Source: Euryodendron excelsum
Taxonomy: Eukaryota; Streptophyta; Magnoliopsida; Ericales; Pentaphylacaceae
DNA: 64,000 nt
Assembly (NCBI GenBank): GCA_033060915.1
Contig: CM065377.1
Location: 39,604,183 to 39,668,182, forward strand
Direction: 5' to 3'
Shown here: piece after piece, positions 22,041-33,283 of the stretch
How positions within the stretch are numbered: the first letter of the stretch is position 1
Layout of the letters: every line of letters begins with the position of its first letter
Notes under the pieces: model-generated
The model's input: the letters and a program-made list of their open reading frames with translations, nothing else
Told to the model about the DNA's origin: nothing
The model's database searches: none
Made by a program: the position numbers and the translations under genes

Positions 22041-23288
22041 TGTGCTGTCCCGGTCACCCAAAAATAAAACCGATACCCCTAAAACAAATATGTAGCAGTG
22101 TGAGTAAAGATCGTTTCCACGGAGAGTGTTTGGCCTAGTTTTATGCTATGTGAACTTTGATAGGGCGTTTTGGATATAATGAAAAGCATTTCAATAAAAA
22201 CAACTACGAAACAATTCAGATTAAAGTATTGAAATCAATCAAAAGAACAAACATTGGTCTAGATCAACATCCACCATCGGAATTTTAGAACTAATCATCT
22301 ATGCAAGCATATCAATTCAACCATTGAATATTCACCGTCGGAATTATTTTCCTATCTCTCCTTAGTCGTAGTTAATTAGAAACAAGCGATCTCATTAACC
22401 CTAACTATTAAACAACCCAGGATAAGCACTCAAGGTTTAATCTAATAGTAGCCTTAAGAATTAGAGAAATTAATGAAGCTAAACAACACAAGCATAAGCG
22501 GTTGCATTTAATTTAGTCGAATGTCCTTCCTAAGATATAATAATTCCTGACACAGCAATCATTAAATTTCAGTTGCTTCACAAATTAGAGGAATCAAACA
22601 ATTACGAATTTGATATCTAATCTCGCAGTAGATTGCAACAAATAATAAACTATAGGCCTCCTAGCGATAAAACAAGACAATCATGAAAATAGGCACAGAA
22701 GAACATCTGATACTCAAAGCATAAATCGAATAATGAAAACCAATTAGATCTCACAGTTTATTATTAATTTTGAGTCTTCTATTTCCTTCGACCAAGATTC
22801 AGAGTTTAGCTATACAGGGCCATGAAAACAACTCAAATAATAACCTAGAATAATACGAAAAATGTCGACAACCCTAGAAACAAAACAGTCCCAGTTTTTG
22901 TAGGCTTCTAAAATTCTACAGCTGCGTACAACCGTTCGAACGCATCGGACCACCGTTTGAACGGTGCGTCGAACGCACTTCAAACGGGAAAAATGCTCTC
23001 TGTATATTTCGAATGCTCTTCAAACCAAAAATTGTCGTGAATCCGTTTGACGTACCGTTCAAATGCATATTCTACCGTTCAAACGCACCTCTTGGGACCG
23101 TTCGAACGCTCCTTTGAACGCTTCTTCCATTTTAGCACGAATTCGTCCCTTTTAAGCTAGGATCCTCTTCCTTGACGTTCCATAGCACCTTAAATCAAAA
23201 TATAAGAATAATGAGTATCTTTAGGCACCAAATAAGTATAAAAGATTAAACATTAATGGAGAAAAATATGACATTAACATTCTCATCA
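22041..23288 (-). mobile_element. LTR of a different retrotransposon family, minus orientation (1248 bp)
   Basis: The plus strand starts TGTGCTGTCC and ends TTCTCATCA, giving TG...CA termini. On the minus strand it starts TGATGAGAATG. Directly outside its minus-strand start is the purine tract AAGTGTGGGGGAATT (23289-23303), a hallmark of the polypurine tract/3' LTR junction in a common class of plant gypsy elements. The GATCGTTTCCACGGAGAG block near 22109 is also typical of such LTRs. No sequence of the family at 14471-18449 is shared. Confidence 0.7.
22928..23128. repeat. Cluster of palindromic CGTTCGAACG-like motifs
   Basis: At least eight variants of ACCGTTYGAACG / GCGTTTGAACGG lie within about 200 bp of the LTR, in both orientations (22930, 22951, 22966, 22979, 23045, 23059, 23077, 23097, 23113). 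The motif is close to palindromic. Its function is unknown; it could be a binding-site array in the LTR. Confidence 0.6.
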
Positions 23289-23303
23289 AATTCCCCCACA
23301 CTT
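23289..23303 (-). other. Polypurine tract beside the 3' LTR
   Basis: The minus-strand run AAGTGTGGGGGAATT abuts the LTR start TGATGAG. Polypurine tracts prime plus-strand DNA synthesis during reverse transcription and lie just inside the 3' LTR, so the element body is to the right of this point. Confidence 0.65.
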
Positions 23304-23880
23304 AACCTTTGCTCATCCTCGGGCAAAACTCAAACTCACTTTCCCAAAATATCAAAGTTGTAACAAAGAACAACCAAACTCTTCAAAACTCATAACATAT
23401 CATGAACAACATTCTTAAACAACTCACAATCACTTAGCAAGTATTTCCACTTAAAGATGGAGTAAACTGAATATGTAGACCCTCACGAAAATAAACACTC
23501 AACTCTCATGTATTTAAAATGGTATGTGTATCGCTCAAATTCATTCCAATGAAAAGGATCTACTATAGGCTTGCATATCTTCTCATTCTCCACCACTAGG
23601 ATCACATAAATAACACAAATCATAAGGACTTGTCAAGAGTTATAACGGGGTTTAGGATCAAGGTGGGAAATATTTGGGAACGTAGCTCAAAAACTATCAA
23701 AACTAGTGGAGCATAAATGAATCAACTCAAGTTCGAATATATAAGACATGTAAAACCAATCACTCCATTCAACAGTTTTTGTCTTGTATATATCCCATAT
23801 AAACAGACCCATTCCTTAGAATTTTAGGAGGGATTATGAACATGGATAGTTTGTAACCATGGGAGGAACCATGGAGAACT
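23304..23880 (-). mobile_element. 3' internal remnant of the minus-strand retroelement
   Basis: This is the non-coding region inside the polypurine tract. It starts with TTTGCTCATCCTCGGGCAAA, the reverse complement of the post-pol sequence usual in this retroelement class. No reading frame is recognised. The boundary to the next unit, near 23880, is approximate. Confidence 0.5.
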
Positions 23881-24360
23881 CACAAGGTTAGGCCTGCTTG
23901 GAAAATTTCATAAGGGTTGCTCACTTAGAGACAATTCACAGGGAATGCCTTCTTGGCGAACTTCACGGGGGCTACCCGCTTGGAGACAATTCACGAGGGA
24001 TGCCCGTTTGAAGAAGACAGCTCTACCAACGTCACTTACACAAGGCTAACACAAGGTGCCTTTGGCTATTTCACAGGGTTAAGCCTACTTGGAGAACTTC
24101 ACGGGGGTTACCCGCTTGGAGAAAGTGACCTTGCTAACGTCACCTGCACGAGGCTGATACAGGGATGCCTTCGAGTATGCATGTGATATACTCTTTGGAG
24201 GGAGAAGACCTTGCTGACATCACCAGCACGAGGCTGACGTAAGGCATCTTGGATAGCCTATGTGGCATGCCACCTGAAGGGAAGGCTTGGCCACATGGCA
24301 CAAGTAAATTGGACTACCTATAGAGAGTTAACCAGTTAAAGCCAACTTGAAGGTAAGAAA
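23881..24360 (+). repeat. Imperfect ~140-bp tandem repeats before an LTR
   Basis: AACTTCACGGGGGYTACCCG occurs at 23959 and 24098. A GCTAACGTCACYTGCACGAGG-type block recurs near 24030, 24133 and 24210. Three imperfect units therefore precede the LTR at 24361. Open frames across the array (for example 23953-24186) reflect the repeat, not a known protein. Tandem repeats just upstream of 3' LTRs are typical of large plant gypsy elements. Confidence 0.65.
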
Positions 24361-26029
24361 TGTCGTGCCCCAATTTTTCAAACTCAAGTCTAAGTCTTGA
24401 CTCGGATCGAATCAGTACTCTCTCTGTTAGAACTCGTCTTAGAAAGACAAGTACAATGGAGGTTTAAACTTGAAATTGGTTTTTTAATAAGGGTTTTTTA
24501 AAAAATTTGGAGTCGTCACCTAACATAATTAAAGATGTACTAGGTTACCTAAAACTAACTGCAATCTGAAGATTAAACTTAGGTTTTTTGAAAATGTTTT
24601 GAAAATGCCTTCTTAAGAAGGTTCTTTGTAAATATGGTTTTTAGCAACCTTTTGAAAAAAAATTTAAAGCGCTTTTTGAAATATGACTCCATATTAGCCT
24701 TCTAACTAGAAATCTATGGTCTGGGGTTGGTTATGTGCAGGGAAGATATTCTAAAATCATCATCGTACCCCGCCCTTTCAATACCTACATGTCTATTCAC
24801 CCTTAATTCACACACAAATCTCCGATTACTTAATATCCATATATATCCACTTATTGAGGTCTTGAAAATAGGGTTTGGTCATCACTTTGGGGATGAATGG
24901 TGCATAATGCATATTTTTTAAAAGATTTTTTAGAGAGTTGGAAGCTTTTGAAATTTGATTTTGAAGAGTAATTTTGATGGATGAAAATTTTTGAATGAAC
25001 ACTTGGCTTGAAATAAAGGTTATGATGGCACCTATTTAGGTTTCCTACACATCTCATTTGGCAAGAATAAGGTTATTCATAGTTCGTGCAAGAGCACAAT
25101 TGGAAACGGTGCACTTAAGGGAACCTTGGAAGGTTTTGAAATTTGAACTCAAGAGAGTTTTGACTTAAAAATGAACTCAAGAGAGCTTTGAAATGTGTTT
25201 TTGAAATGGAACTCAAGAGTTTTGAAGAGTATTTTGAAATTATCTCAAGGGAGTTTTGACTTAAATTTTGAAATCAACCCAAGGGAGTTTTGAAAGTAGT
25301 TTTGAAATCAAATCAAGAGAGTTTTGAAGTCTTGATTTCAGGATTTTGAAGAGGGAACTTGGATTCGAATAGGATAAAAGCTCTTGTGAATTTGTCTTTG
25401 AAAGTTTTAAAAATCATTTTTGTATACCTTATGAAAGGTTCGTTTGAATATTTCATAACCTTTAAGAGATTAATTATTGGATAATTAAACTACTTTAAGA
25501 TCATGATTATTAGAGAGCATTTTTAGAAAAGGGCTAGAAACTTCTTTTTATGTTTTTGAAAGGTTTAGGGTTGTAGAACCTTACGTGATATCTCACTTTC
25601 CTTAGGAAACTATCATCATTGAATGACTAAGGTTATCTTAAGAATGACTTTTGAAAATCTTTTTTGAAAGAGGCTTTGAAAACATTTAGAGTATGAGACC
25701 CTAATATAAACCATGAAAGTTTCAATCAATATATCACTTTCCTTTGGAGACCTTAACCATAAGAGGGTTAGGACCATCCATATGGTTGTGAGTTTTTAAA
25801 AAAACATTTTAGAAAGTAGTTTTGAAAATGCTAAATATCTTGCCATTTTTGGTCAAGACAAATTCAAGGTAATGTTCTAAAACAATTTTGAGAAATTGTG
25901 GTGGTTTTAAGAAATGTTTTATTAAGATGACTCTGGAGTATTCAAGAGAGTGGGATGTTTTGAAAACAAGTTTTGAAAATGATTTTGAATTAAAGAATGA
26001 TATGAAAGGGATTTGAAATTAGAGACTTG

Positions 26030-26540
26030 AGGTTGACTAACTTAGGTAAGGTTAACTAACTTGGGTTAGGTTAACCTAGGGTTAACTAACTTAGGTTAGA
26101 TTAACCTAGAGTTGATTAACTCAGGTTAGGTTAACCTAATGTTAACTAATTTGGATTAGGTTGACCAAGGGTTAACTTAACATGGGTTAGGTTGATCTAG
26201 GCTCTGCTTGGAACTCGAATTTTTGGTGGGAAAAGAAAAATGTAAGAGAAAAGAGAACAAAAATAAAGGGTATTTTTATTCCCTTTTCCTTCACATTTTC
26301 CTTTTCCTTTACTTTTCCGATCAAAAATCTGGGTTCCAAATGCAGCGCTAAGGTTAACTAACTAGGGTTAGGTAAACCTAGGGTTTTGGAAAGTAGTTTT
26401 AAACCTAGTGGTTTTGAACTAGGCTTAGGTTGACCTAGGGAAGTTAACCTAGGGTTTACTAACTAGGGTTAGGTTTACCTATTGTCTACTAACTAAGGTT
26501 AGGTTAACCTAGGATTTTGGAAAGTGATTTTGAACTATAG
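26030..26540 (+). repeat. GGTTAACCTAGGGTTAACT short tandem array
   Basis: Units of about 32-40 bp built from TAACTTAGGTTAGGTTAACC repeat at least eight times on both sides of the MITE at 26200-26347. The sequence is specific to the long LTR and non-coding. Confidence 0.75.
26200..26347. mobile_element. Tourist-like MITE (148 bp) with 3-bp CTA duplication
   Basis: Imperfect terminal inverted repeats: the left end GGCTCTGCTTGGAACTCGAA pairs with the complement of the right end (CGCTGCATTTGGAACCCAGA). Both continue into ATTTTTG and a GGAAAAG tract. CTA flanks both sides (26197-26199 and 26348-26350). The GGCTCTGYTTGG-like end and 3-bp duplication fit the PIF/Harbinger (Tourist) class. It interrupts the GGTTAACC array. 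Confidence 0.75.
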
Positions 26541-26810
26541 TTTTGAACCTAGTGATTTTGAAATGTCTAGAAAGAGGCATTTTATGCACAAAACTTTGAA
26601 AGTGTGTTTTGAAAACTATGATTCCATGTAAAAAATTTATTGTTTTATGTGGAAACCTTATGATTTTATGCAGAGAACTTTTAGGAAATGCTTAGAAAAG
26701 TATCATTTTATGTGAGAAAGTTATGATTTCATGTGAAATTCTTTTGGAAAACTAACTCAAGGGAGTTATGGGTTTTGAAAACCATTGTATTAAAACCACT
26801 ATAGTGAGCA

Positions 26811-27310
26811 TGTGATTCATATGGTTGATTTTTTAACACCACTCAATAGAGGGTTGCCCTGGAACGATTTCAACATAAACTCAAGAAAGCAAAAATTTGA
26901 AAACCACTCTAGAGATGGTTGTTTTGAAAAGCACTTGAACACTTGAAAACCACTCAAATGAGAGTGATTCATATGATTGATTTTTGGAAACCACTCAAGA
27001 GAGGGTTGCCTTGGAACCATTTCAATCATAAACTTAAGAGAATAAAACTTTCAAAAACCACTCCATATATTGTTTTGAAAATCATTTTAACACAAACTCA
27101 AGAGCAAAACTTTTGAAAACCACTCAAGAGATAATTGTTTTGAAAATTATTTTAACAAATTGGAATCATTCAAATGAGCGCATGATTCATATAGTTGATT
27201 TGTGACAACCACTCAAGATATGGTTGCCTTAGAACCATTCTAATCATGAATTCAAGAGAGTAAAACTTTGAAAACCACTCTAGAGAGGGTTGTTTTGAAA
27301 ATCATTTTAT
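26811..27310 (+). repeat. AAAACCACTCAAGAGAGGGT repeat block
   Basis: Units starting GATTCATATRGTTGAT at 26814, 26966 and 27184 each contain CCACTCAAGAGAGGGTTGCC and AAACTTTGAAAACCACTC. Spacing is irregular (152 and 218 bp). Part of the long LTR. Confidence 0.7.
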
Positions 27311-28987
27311 GAAAAACTCATGAGAATGAAATAAAATAATGTAATCTAGAGAGTTAGGTAGTTTTGAAGGAACTCTAAGGCATAGAAACCTAGGGTTGTT
27401 GGCTTGAACATTAAGAAATCCTAACTTGGAGAGCTTTTGAGAGACATTTTGAAAAATATTTTTTGACATAAACTTTGAAAAGGTTTTGAAGATAGTAGCA
27501 ATGGAGGTTTGAAAAGAGGTTTTAAACACAAAACAAAGTCATTACAAGTATAACATGATCATTATAACAAGCAGAATGCATAGGATATGATCATACATTG
27601 CTTGGCTTCACCAAATTGCAAGGTGCTCCAAGGCCATACTGTCTACAACTAGGCCTATGAGAGATCCCCAAATGCAGTGGTTCTCATAAGCTTTCAACTA
27701 GGCATGGCCTTAAAGCTCTCTTATTTTGAGCATACAAGAAAGTAGGGTAGGTAGAAGATGGGGACTAAAATAAAAGAGTAGCTCAAGTGAGCTAGGAGAG
27801 AGAAGAGAGAGTAGGGGTATACACAAGCATAAATGGAGTATACCTTCGGTCTTGAAGTCTTCAATCCACCATTATTGAGAGCTTGAACTTCAGATGGCTT
27901 GGACTTCTTCTTGGAATTTGAGAGACTCGAAGCTTTTTAGAATTTTGGATTTTTTTTGGAGTGAATTGGGAAGAGTTTAGACACTATTTTTTGTCTCTGA
28001 ATTATCATTGGGGGTGGCCTTCTATTTATAGGCAAAATGGTTTGGGCATGGTGCATGTATTACATGGTCTTGGCCCAAACTGGTCCAAAGCAGGTAATAC
28101 ACGCGTTGGAACCTAACAACTAAAAGAGTGCCATGTGGCACCATTATACTTTCCAAACTTAGGCTGCAAGACAAGTTTTGTCTCGATCTGATCAAAATGT
28201 GCTCACATGTAGCTTACGCTCTCTCGTTGGGAACTTTTATGCATATTTTTTCTCAGTATTTGTGCAATCTAGGAATGATCTAGGGAAATCGTACGCATTC
28301 ATGACGTTTCCTTACGATTTCTCATGAACTTAGTGCCATCAGGGAGCCATGGATGACTTCGTCTAATAGAGATATTGCCTTGGGAAGCGAGCTTAAAAAT
28401 AAGCTTTTGAAAGCATCTAAGAGACGCTTGATCAATTTCCCAAAATGGCTATTTATGGTCCATTCGATCATCGCCTATGAGAAGTGATCATCTCGATCGA
28501 ACTATACCAATGGAAAGTCCTCTGGAAAGACTTCGGGAAATTTTCTGATTTACGCATTTTACAAGCCATTTGATGGTGCGTTTTAACTAGGGAATCAAGA
28601 TTTGACACGTGAAATAGGAGGTATATTTTTCTTTTTCCCAAGTGTTGAAAAGTGCCCTTCTTTGAGCCATTCATGACCTTCAGATAATATTATTGACAAT
28701 CAAACCGTATCGATGGAAAGCCTATCGCTCAGGCTTTTAAGAATTCCACAATATGCATGTTTTGTTAATTATTTGATGGTACATTTTAGTTCAGGAAATG
28801 AAAGAAAAGTTAGTTTTGGAGGAGCATCTATGACAAGTTTCTTGAAGCTCTTATTGGTTAAAGTATGTTCTGAGTCAAGGGAATCATCTGGAAATGGTAG
28901 GAACCCTCTTCAAAGCATTTCGGTGGATATCGATTTAATTCTTGGGGTCGATGCAATCTCAAAAATGCGCTTAGGCATCTAGAGGTA

Positions 28988-29640
28988 AAATGGTTATTTT
29001 GACCGGAACTCACTGGAATGAGGCCAAAATAGACTTTATTGGGCAACTAGGATGTGTCAGAACATCTAGATGTAGTTTTAAAAGATGGCTTTACCGTCTC
29101 AAGAAATCCGTACTTTCTTGAAAGACGGTGCCGAGAGTAAAATGGTCATTTGGACCAGGAATCCCCGACATCAAAACAGGGTTGGTTTGAATGGCATATT
29201 CAACATGTCTGACTGTCTAGAAATAATGTTTGAGGGTGGCCTTATTGTCTTAAGGAATTGGGACTCTCTCAAAAAACGTGCTAGGGTGCCAAGGGAAAAA
29301 ATAGTTATTTTGACAAGAGTTCTCCATAATGTAACTGGAGTTGAATTGAATGGCATATTGAACATGTCAGACTGTGTAGAAATAGCGTTTGAGGATGGTC
29401 TTACCATCTTGAAGAATTGGTATTTTCTCAAAAGATGTGACGAGGCACCCAATGGCAAAATGGTCGTTTTGACCAGGGCTCTCTGTAATGGGACTGGGAC
29501 TAGTTTGAATGGCATATTGATCATACTGGACTATCTAGACACAGTGTTGAGGGTGCTCTTACCGTATTGAGGAATTAGTGTTTTCTCAAAAGATATGTCA
29601 GACTGCTTAGGGGTAGAATGATCATTTTTTATTGTATCGA
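28988..29640 (+). repeat. 159-bp tandem subrepeats (about 4-5 units)
   Basis: ATGGCATATTSAACATG occurs at 29191, 29350 and 29509, exactly 159 bp apart each time. The AAAATGGTYATTTTGACC core recurs at 28988, 29138, 29298, 29457 and 29616. Because 159 is divisible by three, frames stay open for 161 codons on the plus strand and 117 on the minus strand. That is a consequence of the repeat and no protein is claimed. Confidence 0.85.
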
Positions 29641-30154
29641 ACTAGCATGCGCCGGTGTTGACCTGGGTTTACGAGTGTTTTTGTCATTCCGACGGTCATG
29701 ATGAGTTGGTTTCCAAAGGTAACTCGTCCTTAATAAACGTTCCACGGCTAAGAGGTGTATTTAGTCTTTTGACACGGGGTTACTTGCGGTGCCCCCGTGT
29801 TGACCTTTTTATGAGTGCTTTCGCCACTCCGGCAATTTGATAGTTTGTGAGTGCTTCTGCCACTCTAGCAGTTTTGGCGTTGGTTTCGGAGATCGCTCGA
29901 TCTCAGAAAGCTGCCTAATGACAAGGGGCATAAAGGACATTCTACGTCGGTTGGCTAGTAGGCCGAAAGTGAACCGTTTAAGGTTTGGCGTTGGTTTCGC
30001 AGACCATCTGGTCTCAGAAAGCTGCCTGTTTTTGGCGTTAGTTTTAAAAACCGTCCGATCTCAAAAAGCTACTTGAAATGCAAGAGAATGTCAAAAAGGC
30101 ATTTTGACCATTTTTACTAAGAATTGAAGATCAGACAAAAATGAGGTGCTTACA

Positions 30155-31021
30155 AGGAAGGTAGTGAATGAGGAGATGTCTGTTTTGTGCAACAAAAAAG
30201 TGAAAACTGTGATGCACTGCTTCTATGATTGTTGTTCTGCCAAACAAGTTTGGATGAAGGCCTTTTTGTCGTCTTTAATCAGAGTAAGACCTGCTGATAT
30301 GGATTTTTTCTCATGAGCCTTGGAAATTCTTCATCAAACTGATTCCAACCATCTGGGTAACTTTTTCACAATTTGCTGGAGTATGTGGGGGAATAGAAAT
30401 CAACTGATTTTCAACCAAAAACTAAGACCAGCTGGTGAGGTTGCTAGATTTGCGGGTGATTATCCCCAGGCATCCATTGAAGTGTAAGAAAAGGTTACAA
30501 TCCCTACTTTTAGTACTAAATACGACAAATGGAGTGTGCCAAATGAAGGTATATTCAAGGTTAATTTTGATGGTACCATCTTGAAGGAAAAGCGAGCGGC
30601 TAGAATAGGAGCGGTTGTTAGTGATCATAAGAGTGAGGTTCTTGCTCCTAGGACAGAACATATCCCATTTATGATGGATATACATTGCATTGAAGCTAGT
30701 GCTACTCTCAAGGCCGCTAATTTTGCATTGGAGTTGGGCCTAAGATACATTCAGCTGGAAGGGAATTCTCTTTATATGATCTCAGATCTTCGAAAATCTG
30801 ATTGCCATCTTTCTCGTTTTGGGCATATCCGCCAAGCAGTGGGTGAGGTCTCCAAATCTTTTTGAAATTTTGTGTGTGTCACATGTTTTACCCAAAGAAA
30901 CCAAGTAGCTCATTGTTTAGTCAGAGTGGCATGTGAAATTGAAGATTTAAAAGTGTGGATGAAAGAGGTTCCACCTTCTTTGTCTCCTTTAGTTATGCTA
31001 GAATTTTCTGATAATTTGTAA
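30155..31021 (+). pseudogene. LINE-type C-terminal remnant: zf-RVT-like and RNase H-like (RVT_3) domains
   Basis: The translation starts with a zinc-finger-like segment, 'CNKKVKTVMHCFYDC..AKQVW', like the zf-RVT region that follows LINE reverse transcriptases. From 30536 the frame reads 'GIFKVNFDGTI', 'GAVVSDHKSEVLA' and 'IHCIEASATLKAANFALELG', 'LEGNSLYMI', the plant RNase H-like (RVT_3) pattern with the D, E and D positions recognisable. The end reads 'NQVAHCLVRVACE' and stops at 31019-31021, followed by an A-rich stretch. Stops and frame breaks (near 30318, 30487, 30863) make it a pseudogene. It begins abruptly at the LTR end, so its upstream part is lost or displaced. Confidence 0.75.
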
Positions 31022-32164
31022 TTGGCTCTTCGTCTTCCCCTATCTAAAAAAACAAAAGAAAATAAAAGAGCTCAAATTTTTCAAAATGTCTTAGAGATAT
31101 AAATAGTTAGAACAGCTCACATTAGTTTTGTCTTCAGTTTTATAGTCGTAGTGAATATATTTTTGCTCTTTCATTTATCAACTCAAGTTGTCAAAATTAG
31201 ATGGGACTCACTAATAATTTTGTTGGGGTGTCTTGGGTACATGTAATACAAACAAAAAAATTATACAAAATAATTTGGTTGAATAGAGCCTCTCACTTTT
31301 AATACAAAACATCTATTAAAATAACTCTTAGTTACAAGCATACTGAAAATATTTTCGAAAAGTATAGTATGTTCTGTGTGCTTTTTGTATAGTAGATTAT
31401 ATGTATTTCAAATTGAGCGATTTAAAACCAAGCTTTTAGATGATGGAAAGTTGCAAGTTATACCATTGGGTGATTAAATGTGCAATCAGACATGTTTAAA
31501 TGTGCAATGATGATTAGAAATTTAAATTCTAGTAGACACTTTTTTCTATTAGACACTTTTGAGTCTATAAAATAATCATGACATCATTAGAGAAAGTTGT
31601 TATTATGCATCAATTCATCTCTGTAAAAATTTCTTATCATTATTCTTTGCGTTTTTATGCGTTTGGAATATGTTTACTGTAGAAACATATTTTCATGTTT
31701 TTAGCAATATTAAAAAATCCAAAGATATTCAGTTCCAATTAATATCCTCTAATTTTGTTTATGAAAAATGCAAATAGAAATATAGAGTTTCATTGATCTT
31801 AGAGAGGATTTATTTTTTATCCCGGTGCACAAGAGATTTATAAAATTAGTAGAAGTGAATATAGTTTTAAGAAAAGCGATATTATATCGTACTTTTGAAA
31901 AATATTTCTATCTTCTTCTTTTACATAATTTTTGCATCAACAATCCTAAGACAATATTATCCATGACTTTTATCGACCGCATGTCCAAAGGTTTTTGATA
32001 GTTTGATGAAGCAAATTTCAAAAGAAGATTGCCCGTGAAATATCGTTGGTGTTTTGGTATGATTTTTTATTTTTAAGCGACAAAGGTATGCTACTTGTAA
32101 GGTATATATAGTAGGTTTCCGTAATTACAAGCCAATATGAATAAACAGTGAGCGTTAGTCACCT
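31022..32164. other. AT-rich intergenic sequence, nothing recognised
   Basis: After an A-rich tail from the LINE remnant (31046-31070), about 1.1 kb shows only short AT-rich frames on both strands. No RNA gene, terminal repeat or domain was seen. Confidence 0.5.
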
Positions 32165-32236
32165 ACAAACCACACATATTAAGTGAGTTTAGGTGTTTTT
32201 ACAAGTCACACATATTAAGTGAGCTTAGGTGTTTTT
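32165..32236. repeat. 36-bp tandem duplication
   Basis: ACAARYCACACATATTAAGT at 32165 recurs at 32201, followed in both units by GAGYTTAGGTGTTTTT. Two 36-bp units with three differences. Confidence 0.85.
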
Positions 32237-32262
32237 ACGTTTTATGGGAGTCGAAGCCATGA

Positions 32263-33283
32263 CATACGAATATAGGGTTCGTCCAAGAGCTCTCCTCCAC
32301 CACTGGGAGTCCATGGCTTAAAAAAATAATAATAAATCTCTCCCTCAAGAAAATCATCTTCAGTTGAAGACCATCGAAATTAACCTGCGAGTCTTGAACG
32401 CTTGAAAAGATATTTTGGACAAGTCTTCGATGATATGACAGTCAATTTGAAAGACATTAAAAAATGACAAATGACTAAGGATCTTAATTATTATAAATAG
32501 TAAAATGTTGTGAAGTGTTTAAGACGTAAATTTTTAATCTATTTTTTAAAATTTTTTTAATTTTTAAATTTTAATTAATAACATGTACATCACTTTCTAT
32601 GTAGTAATTTGATTAGTCAATTTTAAATACAGATTAATTTTATTGGTCAAACATCATCTCAGTTTTTAAACTAACAAATTAATTGAAATTTAAAATATCT
32701 TTTCATATTTTTAAACTAACCAATTAATTGAAATTTAAAATATCTTTTCACTACAAGGTATGTATATATATACATACGAATATAGGGTTCGTCCTAGAGC
32801 TCTCCTCCACCACTGGGAATCCATGGCTTAAAAAAATAATAATAAATCTCTCCCTCAAGAAAATCATCTTCAGTTGAAGACCATCGAAATTAGCCTGCGA
32901 GTCTTGAACACTTGAAAAGATATTTTGGACAAGTCTTCGATGATATGACAGTCAATTTGAAAGACATTAAAAAATGACAAATGACTAAGGATCTTAACTA
33001 TTATAAATAATGAAATGATGTGAAGTCTTTAAGACGTAAATTTTTAATTTATTTTTTTTAATTTTTTAAATTTTTAAATTTCAATTGATAGCATGTATAT
33101 CACCTTCTATGTAGTAATTTGATTAGTCAATTTTAAATACAGATTAATTTTGTTGGTCAAACATCATCTTAGTTTTCAAACTAACAAATTAATTGAAATT
33201 GAAAATATCTTTTCATGTTTTTAAACTAACCAATTAATTGAAATTTAAAATATCTTTTCACTACAAGGTATGTATATATATAT
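32263..33283. repeat. 510-bp tandem duplication (two copies)
   Basis: CATACGAATATAGGGTTCGT at 32263 recurs at 32773. Every following landmark (CCACCACTGGGA, AATCATCTTCAGTTGAAGAC, GTCTTCGATGATATGACAGT, CTACAAGGTATGTATATA) is offset by exactly 510 bp. Copies differ by only a few percent. Within each unit, AAACTAACMAATTAATTGAA appears twice about 42 bp apart. The junction is a (TA)n run. No coding potential. Confidence 0.9.

Larger units (their letters stand above)
24361..30154 (+). mobile_element. Very long (~5.8 kb) LTR of a diverged subfamily
   Basis: It begins TGTCGTGCCCCAATTTTT and ends GAGGTGCTTACA. Shared landmarks with the 4-kb LTRs are ACTCTCTCTGTTAGAACTCG (24417), GGAGTCGTCACCTAACAT (24510), the CACCTATTTAGGTTTCCTAC block (25030), the 159-bp subrepeats with AAAATGGTCRTTTTGACC (28988-29616), and the GCCACTCCGGCAATTTG repeats (29824). 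The middle is extended by GGTTAACCTAGGGTTAACT arrays, AAAACCACTCAAGAGAGGGT arrays and a MITE. The LTR butts directly onto an unrelated RNase H-like remnant at 30155, which marks its right end. No gene is contained. Confidence 0.7.

Noticed and set aside
29085..29570. 161-codon frame with internal 53-residue repeats as a repeat protein
   Set aside because: It lies in the LTR and comes from a 159-bp DNA repeat; the opposite strand is open too, and no known repeat-protein signature is visible.
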